DNA of 64,000 nt from Pseudomonas sp. ACN8 (GTDB lineage: Bacteria; Pseudomonadota; Gammaproteobacteria; Pseudomonadales; Pseudomonadaceae): positions 1-64,000 of the forward strand of contig NZ_MRCS01000002.1 of assembly GCF_002303925.1 (NCBI RefSeq), written 5' to 3'. Under the pieces are notes generated by a model, which saw only the letters and a list, made by a program, of their open reading frames with translations, ran no database searches and was not told the DNA's origin. Of the stretch, positions 13,175 to 20,678 are shown piece after piece (the stretch's first letter is position 1; the number at the start of each line of letters is the position of its first letter). The translations under genes were made by a program, and so were the position numbers.

Positions 13175-13873
13175 TTAGAACTTGTAACCCAGGCCCACCA
13201 TGTAGATGAACGGGTCTACATCGACGTCCACACGTGCCCGGGTACCTGGGGCAATCGAGTTGTTCTCGACGGTGGCGCGGGTATCGATGTCGATGTAGCG
13301 GACCTGGGCGTTGATCATGATGTTGTCGGTCAACATGTAGTCAGCACCGACCTGCCACGCCAGGCCCCAGGAGTTTTCCGCCTTGAAGTTGCTGAAACCG
13401 GCGGACTGCGCCTGGCTGCCAACGTGTTCGTCGTAGATATAGGTGTAGTTGATGCCACCGCCGACGTACGGCTGGAAGGCCGACTTCGGATCCAGCGGGT
13501 AGTACACCAGGCTCAAGGTCGGCGGCAGGTGCTTGAGGGTGCCGAGTTTGCCGTTGGCCGCGCTCAGGGCCGTGCCCTTGAGTTTCACGTCATGCTCGAA
13601 CGGTGTGGCTGCCAGCAACTCGATACCCAGGTGGTTGGTGAGCATGTAGGCGAAGTTCAAGCCCAGTTGTGTGTCGCTGCTCAGTGTCGCCTTGCCACCC
13701 AGGTCGGCACCTGCGAGCGGGCCTTGATCGACCTTGACGCTGGAGCTGTCGGCTTGCGGGTTGACGGTGATTGCACCGGCGCGAAGGAGAATGTCGCCGG
13801 CCTCAAAGGCATGGGCGAGCGGGGCTGCGAGCGCGAGGGCAACCAGCGAAGCGCTGAGCATGGACTTGTTCAT
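13175..13873 (-). CDS. oprG: OmpW-family outer-membrane protein (OprG-like)
   Basis: 232 residues with a clear signal peptide (MNKSMLSASLVALALAAPLAHA, cleavage after AHA) and an eight-stranded OmpW-type barrel. The mature start FEAGDILLRAGAITVNP, the central LSLVYYPLD and PYVGGGINYTY, and the C-terminal aromatic residue (LGYKF) are family marks. OmpW proteins form a narrow hydrophobic pore in the outer membrane. P. aeruginosa OprG is induced under low oxygen by Anr. Here an Anr-type box lies upstream at 13939, centred where a class II activator would sit. GGAG precedes the ATG at good spacing. Neighbour order (epimerase pair, then OprG, then the zinc-type ABC genes) matches P. aeruginosa as I recall it. 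Confidence 0.9.
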   Translation of the reverse strand: MNKSMLSASLVALALAAPLAHAFEAGDILLRAGAITVNPQADSSSVKVDQGPLAGADLGGKATLSSDTQLGLNFAYMLTNHLGIELLAATPFEHDVKLKGTALSAANGKLGTLKHLPPTLSLVYYPLDPKSAFQPYVGGGINYTYIYDEHVGSQAQSAGFSNFKAENSWGLAWQVGADYMLTDNIMINAQVRYIDIDTRATVENNSIAPGTRARVDVDVDPFIYMVGLGYKF

Positions 13874-13910
13874 GGGGGCTCCAGAGGACGTTAAAAGTGT
13901 TCGATGTCCA

Positions 13911-13952
13911 ATGGTAAGCCGGCTAACTATTCGGTCTTTTGATGCAGCTCAA
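13911..13952 (-). promoter_or_regulatory. Candidate Anr/FNR-activated promoter of oprG
   Basis: TTGAGCTGCATCAA on the minus strand (13939-13952) matches the Anr/FNR consensus TTGAT-N4-ATCAA at 9 of 10 fixed positions. A -10-like TACCAT (13911-13916) lies downstream, so a start at about 13904 puts the box centre near -41.5, the class II position. No recognisable -35 is present, as expected for an activated promoter. Anr control of oprG is known in P. aeruginosa. Confidence 0.6.
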
Positions 13953-13992
13953 TGAAAGTGGGGCGGGAGTGATTTTTTTGGTGTTTTTGATG

Positions 13993-14060
13993 GCCTCATC
14001 GCGAGCAAGCTCGCTCCTACAAGGGGACGCGATCATCTGTAGGAGCGAGCCTGCTCGCGA
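13993..14060. repeat. REP pair
   Basis: Inverted copies (GCCTCATCGCGAGCAAGCTC; GGAGCGAGCCTGCTCGCGAT) around a spacer of about 15 bp, between oprG and the DUF3299 gene. Confidence 0.8.
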
Positions 14061-14093
14061 TACTGACTATCAAGCAACGCATGACCACCGGAC

Positions 14094-14627
14094 TCACTCC
14101 GGCAATTCATACAGGTAAATCTTGTCCGCCTCCATCTGATACCCGGCATCCGCCAACTCGCTGGTGGACGCCTTGACCTGCAGTGCGCCTTCGATCCAGT
14201 ACGGCTGATACAACTCGTCGAGCTTCACGCCGACTTCGCTCTTGACGTGCACGATCTGGTTCGACGGCGGTGGCGGCACATGGATGCAGGCGCCGAAATA
14301 CGGCACCAGCAGAAACTCCGTGGTGCGGCCTTCCTCGCTCACTTCCAGCGGCACGATGTAGCCTGGCAGGCGAATGTTCTGGCCATCGAGGGCCTTGACC
14401 ACCGGTGCGTTGGGCAGGTCCTGCCTGGCTGCTGGTGCCGACTCTGCCGAGAGCGTGCTGCTCATCTGCGACAGATCGTGCAGCGGCGTCATGTTCGGCA
14501 CTTCTTTCGGGGCGTCGGGCGGGATCATCTCCGACCAGGTCAGGTCTTTTGGCTGTGCCGCCCACAGGGGCAGGGCGACCAGCATCAATAGCGCAAATAC
14601 AGCGCGGGGCATTTTCAACGTCCTCAT
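14094..14627 (-). CDS. DUF3299 periplasmic protein of the zinc-type ABC operon
   Basis: 177 residues: a signal peptide (residues 1-22, ending LWAAQ) and a DUF3299 domain with the family motifs LPGYIVPLE, FLLVPYFGACIHVPPPPSNQ and the C-terminal EADKIYLYELPE. The Cys-x-His in ACIHVPPPP could bind metal (inference). The ATG at 14627 overlaps the permease stop as ATGA, so it is the last gene of the DUF2796/ABC operon. The P. aeruginosa counterpart is in a set induced by zinc starvation. Its biochemical role is unknown; a periplasmic partner of the FtsX-like permease is likely. Confidence 0.8.
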   Translation of the reverse strand: MRTLKMPRAVFALLMLVALPLWAAQPKDLTWSEMIPPDAPKEVPNMTPLHDLSQMSSTLSAESAPAARQDLPNAPVVKALDGQNIRLPGYIVPLEVSEEGRTTEFLLVPYFGACIHVPPPPSNQIVHVKSEVGVKLDELYQPYWIEGALQVKASTSELADAGYQMEADKIYLYELPE

Positions 14628-15889
14628 AAACGGATCGACAGGCCATCGGCCAGGGATTGGCGATAGGCGCGCCAGGCCGGCACACTGCCCATCAGCAGCG
14701 CGGCGATCAGGATGCCACCGAGCAGCGTCCATTCATACTCGGTCGGCCAGGACAGCGGCAGGAACAGGCCGTAGTTGGCTTGCACATAGGCCTGGGCCGC
14801 GGCGATGCACACATACAGCAACGCCACGCCGGCGATCACGCCCGACAGCGCCAGGGCAAAGGCTTCGAGTACCAACAGCGTCGCGATGTGCCAGGGGCGC
14901 GCGCCCACCGAGCGCAGGATCGCCATTTCCCGGCGGCGCTCGTTGAGGCTGGTTAGAATCGCCGTGAGCATGCCGATCAACCCGGTCAGCACCACAAACA
15001 GCGAGACCACGAACAGCGCTTTTTCCGCGGTGCCCATCAGACTCCACAGCTCTTGCAACGCCACGCCCGGCAGGATCGCCAACATCGGCTCGCCACGGAA
15101 TTCGTTGATTTCCCGTTGCAGGGCAAAGGTCGAAATCTTGTTGTTGAGGCCGAGCATGAACGCGGTGATCGCTTGCGGCGTGAGGTCCATGTTGCGCGCC
15201 TGGTCGGCGGTGATGCGCCCCTCACCCCGGGCCGGCACGCCGTTGTGCCAGTCGATGTGAATCGCTTCCATGCCACCGAGGCTGATGTGCAGCGTGCGGT
15301 CCACCGGCGTGCCGGTGCGCTTGAGAATGCCGACCACGGTGAACGGTTTGTCGTCATGCTTGACCAGGCTGATCGCCGCGACGCCGTGGGCCAGCACCAG
15401 TTTGTCGCCGAGTTTGTAGTGCAGTGCATCGGCCACTTCGGCACCGAGCACCACTTCGAACGGGTCGGTTTCGAAGGCGCGGCCATCGCTCAATTGCAGG
15501 TGTTGCTGGCGGCCGTACTGGTAGTGCTCGAAGTAGGCTTCGGTGGTGCCCATCACCCGGTAACCGCGATGGGAGTCACCAAGGGACATCGGGATCGCCC
15601 ACTTCACTTTCGGGTTGCTGGCGAAGTGTTCGAAGCTGTCCCAGCGGATGTTGTTGGTGGCGTTGCCGATGCGGAACACCGAGTACAGCAACAGATTCAC
15701 CGAGCCTGAGCGGGCGCCGACGATCAGGTCGGTGCCGCTGATGGTGCTGGCGAAACTGGCCTTGGCTTCGGTGCGCACGCGCTCCACTGCCAGCAACAGG
15801 CACACCGACAGGGCAATGGCGAATGCGGTGAGGATCGCGGTGAAGCGGCGGTTAGCCAGGCTGGCGATGGCTAGACGAAACAGATACAT
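14624..15889 (-). CDS. ABC transporter permease, MacB/FtsX type
   Basis: 421 residues. One N-terminal transmembrane helix (about residues 18-38) is followed by a periplasmic MacB-like domain of about 220 residues and three C-terminal helices, the FtsX domain. That topology marks mechanotransmission or lipoprotein/peptide-release ABC systems (MacB, LolC, FtsX), not solute importers. The frame is open to 16081, but the upstream part lies within the ATPase gene. ATG 15889 starts one base after the ATPase stop. Between the ATPase and DUF3299 genes it forms one complex with the ATPase; the substrate is unknown. The Zur-like box upstream of the operon suggests a job during zinc limitation. Confidence 0.85.
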   Translation of the reverse strand: MYLFRLAIASLANRRFTAILTAFAIALSVCLLLAVERVRTEAKASFASTISGTDLIVGARSGSVNLLLYSVFRIGNATNNIRWDSFEHFASNPKVKWAIPMSLGDSHRGYRVMGTTEAYFEHYQYGRQQHLQLSDGRAFETDPFEVVLGAEVADALHYKLGDKLVLAHGVAAISLVKHDDKPFTVVGILKRTGTPVDRTLHISLGGMEAIHIDWHNGVPARGEGRITADQARNMDLTPQAITAFMLGLNNKISTFALQREINEFRGEPMLAILPGVALQELWSLMGTAEKALFVVSLFVVLTGLIGMLTAILTSLNERRREMAILRSVGARPWHIATLLVLEAFALALSGVIAGVALLYVCIAAAQAYVQANYGLFLPLSWPTEYEWTLLGGILIAALLMGSVPAWRAYRQSLADGLSIRL

Positions 15890-15890
15890 C

Positions 15891-16601
15891 TCAGACCTCG
15901 GACGGGGTAGCGGCGCGATTGAGTTCGGCCAGCGACAGGTTGTGGTCGAACAGCGGCGCCAGGCTCTGGTCGTGGCTGACGAACAACAGGCTCGACCCGG
16001 CTTCGCGGCACTCGGCGAACAGCAGGCGAATGAAGTTCTCGCGGGCGTCGTAATCGAGGGCCGAGGTCGGCTCGTCGGCAATCACCAGTTCCGGTTGACC
16101 GATCAGCGCGCGGGCGGCGGCGACCCGTTGCTGCTGGCCGATGGACAGCGAGTCGGCGCGGCGACCGAGGATGTTTTCATCCTTCAAACCCAGGTGGGCG
16201 AGCAGCGTGGCGGCGGCTTTGTCGACGCTGCCGTGGCGTTGTTTCGCCCGTTCGGCGCGCAGTTTCGAGAAGTGGCAGGGCAGTTCGACGTTTTCACGCA
16301 CCGACAGAAACGGCAGCAGGTTGAACTGCTGAAAGATGTAGCCGGTGTGATCGACGCGGAAGTGGTCGCGGGCACCGGCCGAGAGTTGCGTCAGTTCCTG
16401 GCCGAGCAGGCGGATGCTGCCGCGATCAGGCTTTTGCACGCCGCCGAGCAGGCCGAGCAGTGTGGTTTTGCCGCTGCCGCTGGGGCCTTTGAGGAACAGG
16501 GTTTCCCCGCGCTCCAGGCGAAACGCCGGGATGTCCAGCAGCGGCGGGTGACCGGGCCAACTGAAGCCCAGGTCGGACAGTTCGATGAGTGCTTGGGTCA
16601 T
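15891..16601 (-). CDS. ABC transporter ATP-binding protein, MacB/LolD type
   Basis: 236-residue ATPase with Walker A GPSGSGKTT, Q-loop IFQQFNLLPFLSV, signature LSIGQQQRVAAARAL, Walker B LVIADEPTSALD and the switch histidine in LLFVSHDQ. The Q-loop and surrounding sequence are of the LolD/MacB class, matching the FtsX-like permease that starts one base downstream. A REP pair separates it from the upstream DUF2796 gene (gap about 130 bp). The REP may trim or stabilise the transcript so that the DUF2796 message is made in excess (inference). Confidence 0.9.
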   Translation of the reverse strand: MTQALIELSDLGFSWPGHPPLLDIPAFRLERGETLFLKGPSGSGKTTLLGLLGGVQKPDRGSIRLLGQELTQLSAGARDHFRVDHTGYIFQQFNLLPFLSVRENVELPCHFSKLRAERAKQRHGSVDKAAATLLAHLGLKDENILGRRADSLSIGQQQRVAAARALIGQPELVIADEPTSALDYDARENFIRLLFAECREAGSSLLFVSHDQSLAPLFDHNLSLAELNRAATPSEV

Positions 16602-16630
16602 GTGAAACCGGTCTGGTTGGTGGTGAACCC

Positions 16631-16715
16631 TGTGGGAGCGAGCCTGCTCGCGATGGTGTATCAGTCGATACCAATGTATCTGACACTCCTTCGCGAGCAG
16701 GCTCGCTCCTACAGG
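16631..16715. repeat. REP pair inside the zinc-type operon
   Basis: TGTGGGAGCGAGCCTGCTCG and its inverted partner around a 35-bp spacer. It sits between the DUF2796 and ABC ATPase genes, which are on the same strand and probably co-transcribed. Confidence 0.8.
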
Positions 16716-16730
16716 GGATCATCGGTGGAT

Positions 16731-17321
16731 TCAGAATTTCAGGGCGGCAGCCTTGGCCGTCACATCAACCCCTTGCTGCCCGCTCGGGCCGATCAGTTGT
16801 ACCTGAATTTTCTGGGTGGCCGGGAAGCGGGTGAAAATATTCGCCAGGTCCAGCGACTTCAGTGCCGCCGGCGTGGCGCAGGTGAACTGATAGCGGGCGT
16901 GGATTTCGCTGTGATCATCGTGATGTTCGTGGCCGTCTTCGTCTTTGGCGTCTTCATCGTGATCATCGTCGGCATCGGGCTTGTCGCCGAACAGCGGGCT
17001 TTCCAGTTCCTGGTTCTCCACCACGCAACCGGCGGCTTTCGGCAGGTTGAACAAGGCCAGTGGTTGCTCGAGCAGAGCACGCACGGCGGCGACTTTGGCT
17101 TTGTCTGCATCGCTGGTGGCGACGTGCTCGAAACCCACCAGGTTCATGGCCGGGCTTTCCAGTTCCAGCTCCAGGGTCTTGCCGTCCAGCGCCGCATTGA
17201 GGCGTCCCACGCCATGTTCATGGGCATCCAGGCTGCCATGCTCATGATCGTGTTCGTCGGCGGCATGGGCGACAGCCAATGGCAACATGGCAAACGGCAG
17301 GGCGAGAAGCAGGCGACGCAT
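16731..17321 (-). CDS. DUF2796 histidine-rich zinc-binding periplasmic protein (ZrgA-like)
   Basis: 196 residues with a signal peptide (MRRLLLALPFAMLPLAVAHA) and two His/Asp clusters. One is at the mature N-terminus (DEHDHEHGSLDAHEHG) and one in a central acidic loop (DDDHDEDAKDEDGHEHHDDH). Such clusters are typical of DUF2796/ZrgA proteins, which bind zinc in the periplasm. It leads the minus-strand operon with the ABC ATPase, permease and DUF3299 genes. A Zur-like palindrome lies 35 bp upstream of its ATG. The likely role is zinc capture when the metal is scarce; direct transport by this ABC pair is doubtful because the permease is of the FtsX type. GGAG precedes the start. Confidence 0.85.
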   Translation of the reverse strand: MRRLLLALPFAMLPLAVAHAADEHDHEHGSLDAHEHGVGRLNAALDGKTLELELESPAMNLVGFEHVATSDADKAKVAAVRALLEQPLALFNLPKAAGCVVENQELESPLFGDKPDADDDHDEDAKDEDGHEHHDDHSEIHARYQFTCATPAALKSLDLANIFTRFPATQKIQVQLIGPSGQQGVDVTAKAAALKF

Positions 17322-17355
17322 GGCGAGTCTCCGAAAAGTAAAATGAAGAAAATGT

Positions 17356-17374
17356 TATGTAATCTTATAACGTA
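17356..17374. promoter_or_regulatory. Zur-like operator
   Basis: The 19-bp site TATGTAATCTTATAACGTA matches the proteobacterial Zur palindrome (AATGTTATA-N-TATAACATT) at 13 of 18 fixed positions, with a perfect right half TATAAC. It lies 35 bp upstream of the DUF2796 gene and 83 bp upstream of the divergent gene at 17457. Known Zur control of the P. aeruginosa counterparts supports it. Binding is inferred. Confidence 0.55.
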
Positions 17375-17456
17375 AGTGCGGAGAGTTTGACTGCCTGCTT
17401 GGCGTTGCACAAGTCCCATGGGAGCATGTCGGGAAGAAATGTGCGGGAGCAGAGCT

Positions 17457-17795
17457 ATGTTGCGAATTCGCGGAAGCATCGGCGACTGGCCGGTGGATCT
17501 GACCCTGGAGATGGACGACGCGGACTGGGCGCGACTGGGCGCGCAGTTGCAGGTGGAAAAGTCCCCGGCCAACGTGCCGGCGGCAAAACCGCTGAATCAG
17601 GATGATGCGCTGTGGCAGATCGCCAGGGATCTGCTGCGCAAGGCCGGGCAGCTCAGCGGGCCGGACCTGCTCGATCAACTCGAAGGCCTGACCGGCAGTG
17701 CGGCGGCGGGCAAGCGCCTGCTGGTGCGTTTGCGCCATAGTCCCGAGGTGAAGGTGGTGAGCGGCGGGGATACACCGATCTATAGCTGGTTGTAG
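17457..17795 (+). CDS. Small conserved hypothetical protein
   Basis: 112 residues, soluble, with no signal peptide. The N-terminus MLRIRGSIGDWPVDLTLEMDD looks like a small beta unit. A helical middle (DALWQIARDLLRKAGQLSG) is followed by a basic segment (GKRLLVRLRHSPEVKVV). I do not recognise a named domain. It is divergent from the zinc-type operon, with the Zur-like box between them, and the same position is occupied in P. aeruginosa. Its TAG stop lies within the first bases of a REP element (TTGTAGGAGCGAGC), so the repeat provides the end of the gene. ATG 17457 is preceded by a purine-rich GGGAGCAGAG. Confidence 0.7.
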   Translation: MLRIRGSIGDWPVDLTLEMDDADWARLGAQLQVEKSPANVPAAKPLNQDDALWQIARDLLRKAGQLSGPDLLDQLEGLTGSAAAGKRLLVRLRHSPEVKVVSGGDTPIYSWL

Positions 17796-17893
17796 GAGCG
17801 AGCTTGCTCGCGAGAGATGCCAAAGCGCCGCGGTTACACAGCTAGCCATCGTTATCGTTGGCGTCCATCGCGAGCAAGCTCGCTCCTACAAGG
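17791..17893. repeat. REP pair overlapping a stop codon
   Basis: TGTAGGAGCGAGCTTGCTCG and the inverted ATCGCGAGCAAGCTCGCTCC, separated by about 55 bp. The TAG of the upstream gene is inside the first copy. The second copy ends 7 bp before the convergent cnoX stop. Confidence 0.8.
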
Positions 17894-17899
17894 GCGTGA

Positions 17900-18772
17900 T
17901 CAGTACAGTGCCGCAAACAACTTGCGGCGGTAGGTGCTCACCAGCGGATGATCATTGCCCAGCAACTCGAACACCTGCAGCAAGGTCTTGTGCGGCAAGC
18001 CTTCGCTGTAGCTGCGGTTACGGGTGAACAGCTTGAGCAATGCATCCAGCGCGGCGTCGTATTGCTGACGGGCCAGTTGCTGGATCGCCAGTTGATAGAC
18101 CGCCTCATCGTCCAGCGGGTCTTTCGCCAGTCGGGCTTTCAGGTCGGCGGCATCCGGCAAGTCCTTGGCCAAACCGAGAAACTTGATCTGTGCCTTGGCG
18201 CCGGCCAGCGCGGCCTTGTGCTCGTCACTCTTGACCGCATCCAGCACGGCTTGCGCTTCACCCAGTTCACCGCGCTCGGTCAAGCAGCGGGCGTAGAGGA
18301 TCAGTGCCTTGGCGTTGGTGTTGTCTTCACCCAGGATCACTTTGAGCAGCGCTTCGGCATCGGCAAAGCGGCTGTCATCGAACAGCGCCTGGGCCTGTTC
18401 GAACGGGTCGGCGGCGGCCGGTGGCGGCATCTGCACATGGGGTTCGAGCAGGGCGCGCACAGCGGATTCCGGCTGGGCACCGGCAAAGCCGTCTACCGGC
18501 TGGCCGTCCTTGAACAGCACCACGGTCGGCAGGCTGCGAATGCCGAAGCGGGCGACGATGTCTTGTTCTAGGTCGCAATTGACCTTGGCCAACAGCAATT
18601 CACCCTGATAGCTCTCGGCAATGCTCTGCAACATTGGCATCAGGACTTTGCAGGGCGCGCACCATTCGGCCCAGAAATCCACCAGCACCGGCTTGTGGAA
18701 AGAGTTCTCGATCACCGACTGGTCGAAATCGGCAGTCGTGGCGTCGAAGATGTACGGCGTTTCCTGACTCAT
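17900..18772 (-). CDS. cnoX: Thioredoxin-domain co-chaperone CnoX (YbbN)
   Basis: 290 residues: an N-terminal thioredoxin fold (about 1-110) and a C-terminal TPR-like helical domain (about 120-290). The active site is WAEWCAPCK, a full CxxC; E. coli CnoX has lost one of these cysteines, so this form should be redox active. The cis-proline loop SLPTVVLF is intact. CnoX proteins hold oxidised or chlorine-damaged clients and hand them to GroEL/DnaK. The start is ATG 18772 (MSQETPYIFD); an extension of two codons would need an ATT start. The gene stands alone between two REP pairs. Confidence 0.88.
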   Translation of the reverse strand: MSQETPYIFDATTADFDQSVIENSFHKPVLVDFWAEWCAPCKVLMPMLQSIAESYQGELLLAKVNCDLEQDIVARFGIRSLPTVVLFKDGQPVDGFAGAQPESAVRALLEPHVQMPPPAAADPFEQAQALFDDSRFADAEALLKVILGEDNTNAKALILYARCLTERGELGEAQAVLDAVKSDEHKAALAGAKAQIKFLGLAKDLPDAADLKARLAKDPLDDEAVYQLAIQQLARQQYDAALDALLKLFTRNRSYSEGLPHKTLLQVFELLGNDHPLVSTYRRKLFAALY

Positions 18773-18871
18773 GGGCAATCTCGTAAAAGCGTGAATGGGG
18801 CAACTATACGGCTTGGTGGGGGCGCGCCGGAAGCGGGGTGGCCGTTAGAGATGTTTCGTCTGACAAGACGT

Positions 18872-18964
18872 CATCGCGAGCAAGCTCGCTCCCACAGGGA
18901 TTGAAGTCGGCCACAAGACTTGTGGTTCACACTAACCACTGTAGGAGCGAGCCTGCTCGCGATG
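18872..18964. repeat. REP pair
   Basis: CATCGCGAGCAAGCTCGCTC and the inverted GGAGCGAGCCTGCTCGCGAT around a spacer of about 50 bp, between the methyltransferase and cnoX genes. Confidence 0.8.
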
Positions 18965-18971
18965 CTTTTAT

Positions 18972-19625
18972 CTAGCGTTGTGCGTGGTAGAGGCTCACAT
19001 GCCGAAACTCGTGGGGCTCGGCCAGATCCGGCAGGGTCATGGCCTCCAACATCTCTATGCGCCGGTACAACGGATGGCGAAAATCCCGTACTCGGGAATC
19101 CGCCACCAGTGCCTCTCGGCCGCGGCTGAGGAACTGGTCGAGCAGCGGCAGGTTGGCCCGGTCGTACAGTACATCCGCCACCAGGATCAGATCGAAGCGA
19201 TCGGCCTCGGCGAAAAAATCAGTGGAGTAATTGAGCTGTACGTCATTGAGCTCGGCATTGGCCCGACACGCGGCAATCGCCAGCGGGTCTAGGTCGCAGG
19301 CCAGCACCTCCAGCGCGCCGGCCTTGGCCGCGGCAATCCCCGCCACCCCGGAACCGGCACCGAAATCCAGCACCCGCTTGCCTTTGACCCAATGCGGGTT
19401 TGCGGCCAGATAACGGGCCACGGCCAGGCCGCTGGCCCAGCAGAAACTCCAGTACGGCGGCTCATGCAGGATGCGCCGGGTTTCTTCCGGGCTGAAGGCG
19501 CGGTCCATGTTGTCGCCGTCGATCAGCCACAGCTGCAAGTCGGTTTCCGGCAGCGGGCAGGCCACCAGTTGCGCATCACCGAGCAATTCAGCCAAGGCCC
19601 GTTGCAGGTCGAGCGGTGCACTCAT
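18972..19625 (-). CDS. Class I SAM-dependent methyltransferase (protein-lysine type)
   Basis: 217 residues. Motif I is VLDFGAGSGVAGIAAA, with the acidic loop ACDLDPLAI and the later LILVADVLYDRANLPL. The arrangement resembles ETFB-lysine/PrmA-like protein methyltransferases more than DNA or small-molecule enzymes, but the substrate cannot be assigned. It overlaps the YbaY-like lipoprotein gene by 4 bp (ATGA), so the two are translated together. Start ATG 19625. Confidence 0.78.
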   Translation of the reverse strand: MSAPLDLQRALAELLGDAQLVACPLPETDLQLWLIDGDNMDRAFSPEETRRILHEPPYWSFCWASGLAVARYLAANPHWVKGKRVLDFGAGSGVAGIAAAKAGALEVLACDLDPLAIAACRANAELNDVQLNYSTDFFAEADRFDLILVADVLYDRANLPLLDQFLSRGREALVADSRVRDFRHPLYRRIEMLEAMTLPDLAEPHEFRHVSLYHAQR

Positions 19626-20086
19626 GGGGCTTTGACGAATTGCAGTTGGCCCAGGGCCTGGGTGGTCGGCTGGGTAATCAACTGCGACGGCAAGTGCAGG
19701 ATCAACTGCCCGGACTGACTGGCACGGCCTCGCAGTTCAACGCGGGCCCCGGTCGGGAAGGATTGCGGATTGAAGCGCAGGTGAAACGCCAGCACCTGGT
19801 TGTTGCCGATCAGGCTGGAACTGGCGAGCAATTGTTGCGGGCGGTCCTTATCGTCGATCACCAACAGCGCCAGTTCGACTTCAGCGCCGGCTGGAACGCC
19901 TTGCAAGGTGCCGCTCAGTTCGCGTTGATGGGCGGGTAGCGGGCCGAGTTCAGCAGCCTCGCGGGCTTTCTTCTGCGCTTGCTGTGGCGCCGGGCCAGGC
20001 GTTGGCGGCTGAGGCTTGGGAGCATCGCTGCCGCAAGCCACCAGCAGGCTGAAAACACTGAGCAAAATGAGTGGACGTAACGACAT
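19622..20086 (-). CDS. YbaY-family lipoprotein
   Basis: 154 residues with a lipoprotein signal ([20 protein letters not shown]; lipobox LVAC, lipidated Cys18), a proline-rich linker ([14 protein letters not shown]), and one beta-sandwich YbaY domain ([20 protein letters not shown], then [11 protein letters not shown]). The frame extends to 20113, but ATG 20086 is preceded by GGAG and begins the signal peptide. The residue after the lipid cysteine is Gly, so outer-membrane sorting is expected. The exact function is unknown. It is divergent from nrdR. Confidence 0.8.
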   Translation of the reverse strand: MSLRPLILLSVFSLLVACGSDAPKPQPPTPGPAPQQAQKKAREAAELGPLPAHQRELSGTLQGVPAGAEVELALLVIDDKDRPQQLLASSSLIGNNQVLAFHLRFNPQSFPTGARVELRGRASQSGQLILHLPSQLITQPTTQALGQLQFVKAP

Positions 20087-20156
20087 TGGTGGCTCCGTAA
20101 ACCTGAATTCCATGGATCAAGTGATCATCCCGTCTGTATACCGCAAAGCCTATGGC

Positions 20157-20184
20157 TTGTCTTGCCACGGGGATGCGCTACCAT
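20157..20184 (+). promoter_or_regulatory. Candidate promoter of the nrdR-rib operon
   Basis: TTGTCT (20157-20162) and TACCAT (20179-20184) are spaced by 16 bp, 30 bp upstream of the nrdR ATG. Each matches the sigma-70 hexamer at four of six bases, so support is modest. Confidence 0.35.
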
Positions 20185-20213
20185 GGCCCTCCCTTTTTTT
20201 GTTGCCTGCCACC

Positions 20214-20678
20214 ATGCACTGTCCCTTCTGCGGTGCCAACGACACCAAGGTCATCGACTCGCGTCTGGTCGCCGAGGGCGAACAGGTGCGCCGCCGGCGT
20301 GAATGCCTGGCCTGCGGCGAGCGCTTCACGACGTTCGAGACGGCTGAACTGGTGTTGCCGCGCCTGATCAAAACCGACGGCAGTCGCCAGCCGTTCGACG
20401 AAGAAAAACTCCGCGCCGGCATGCAGCGCGCGCTGGAGAAGCGCCCGGTGAGTGTCGAGCGCCTCGAATCGTCGCTGGTGCACATCAAACACAAATTGCG
20501 CGCCACCGGCGAACGCGAGGTCAAATCCCTCGTGGTCGGCGAACTGGTGATGGCCGAGCTGCAGAAGCTCGACGAAGTCGCCTACATCCGCTTCGCTTCG
20601 GTGTATCGCCGCTTCCAGGACCTCAACGAGTTCCGCGAAGAGATCGATCGCCTGGCCCGTGAACCGGTGAAAGAATGA
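20214..20678 (+). CDS. nrdR: Transcriptional repressor NrdR
   Basis: 154 residues, the normal length. The N-terminal zinc ribbon is [17 protein letters not shown] with the second pair in [12 protein letters not shown], followed by an ATP-cone domain ([20 protein letters not shown] onward). NrdR senses dATP/ATP and represses ribonucleotide-reductase operons by binding paired NrdR boxes. It precedes ribD with an ATGA overlap, an order conserved in many gamma-proteobacteria. The ATG at 20214 is chosen because it starts the Cys-rich ribbon. No clear Shine-Dalgarno sequence is seen. Confidence 0.95.
   Translation: MHCPFCGANDTKVIDSRLVAEGEQVRRRRECLACGERFTTFETAELVLPRLIKTDGSRQPFDEEKLRAGMQRALEKRPVSVERLESSLVHIKHKLRATGEREVKSLVVGELVMAELQKLDEVAYIRFASVYRRFQDLNEFREEIDRLAREPVKE

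Noticed and set aside
17791..18964. CRISPR-like repeated palindromes
   Set aside because: They are dispersed REP doublets with variable spacers and no regular array.
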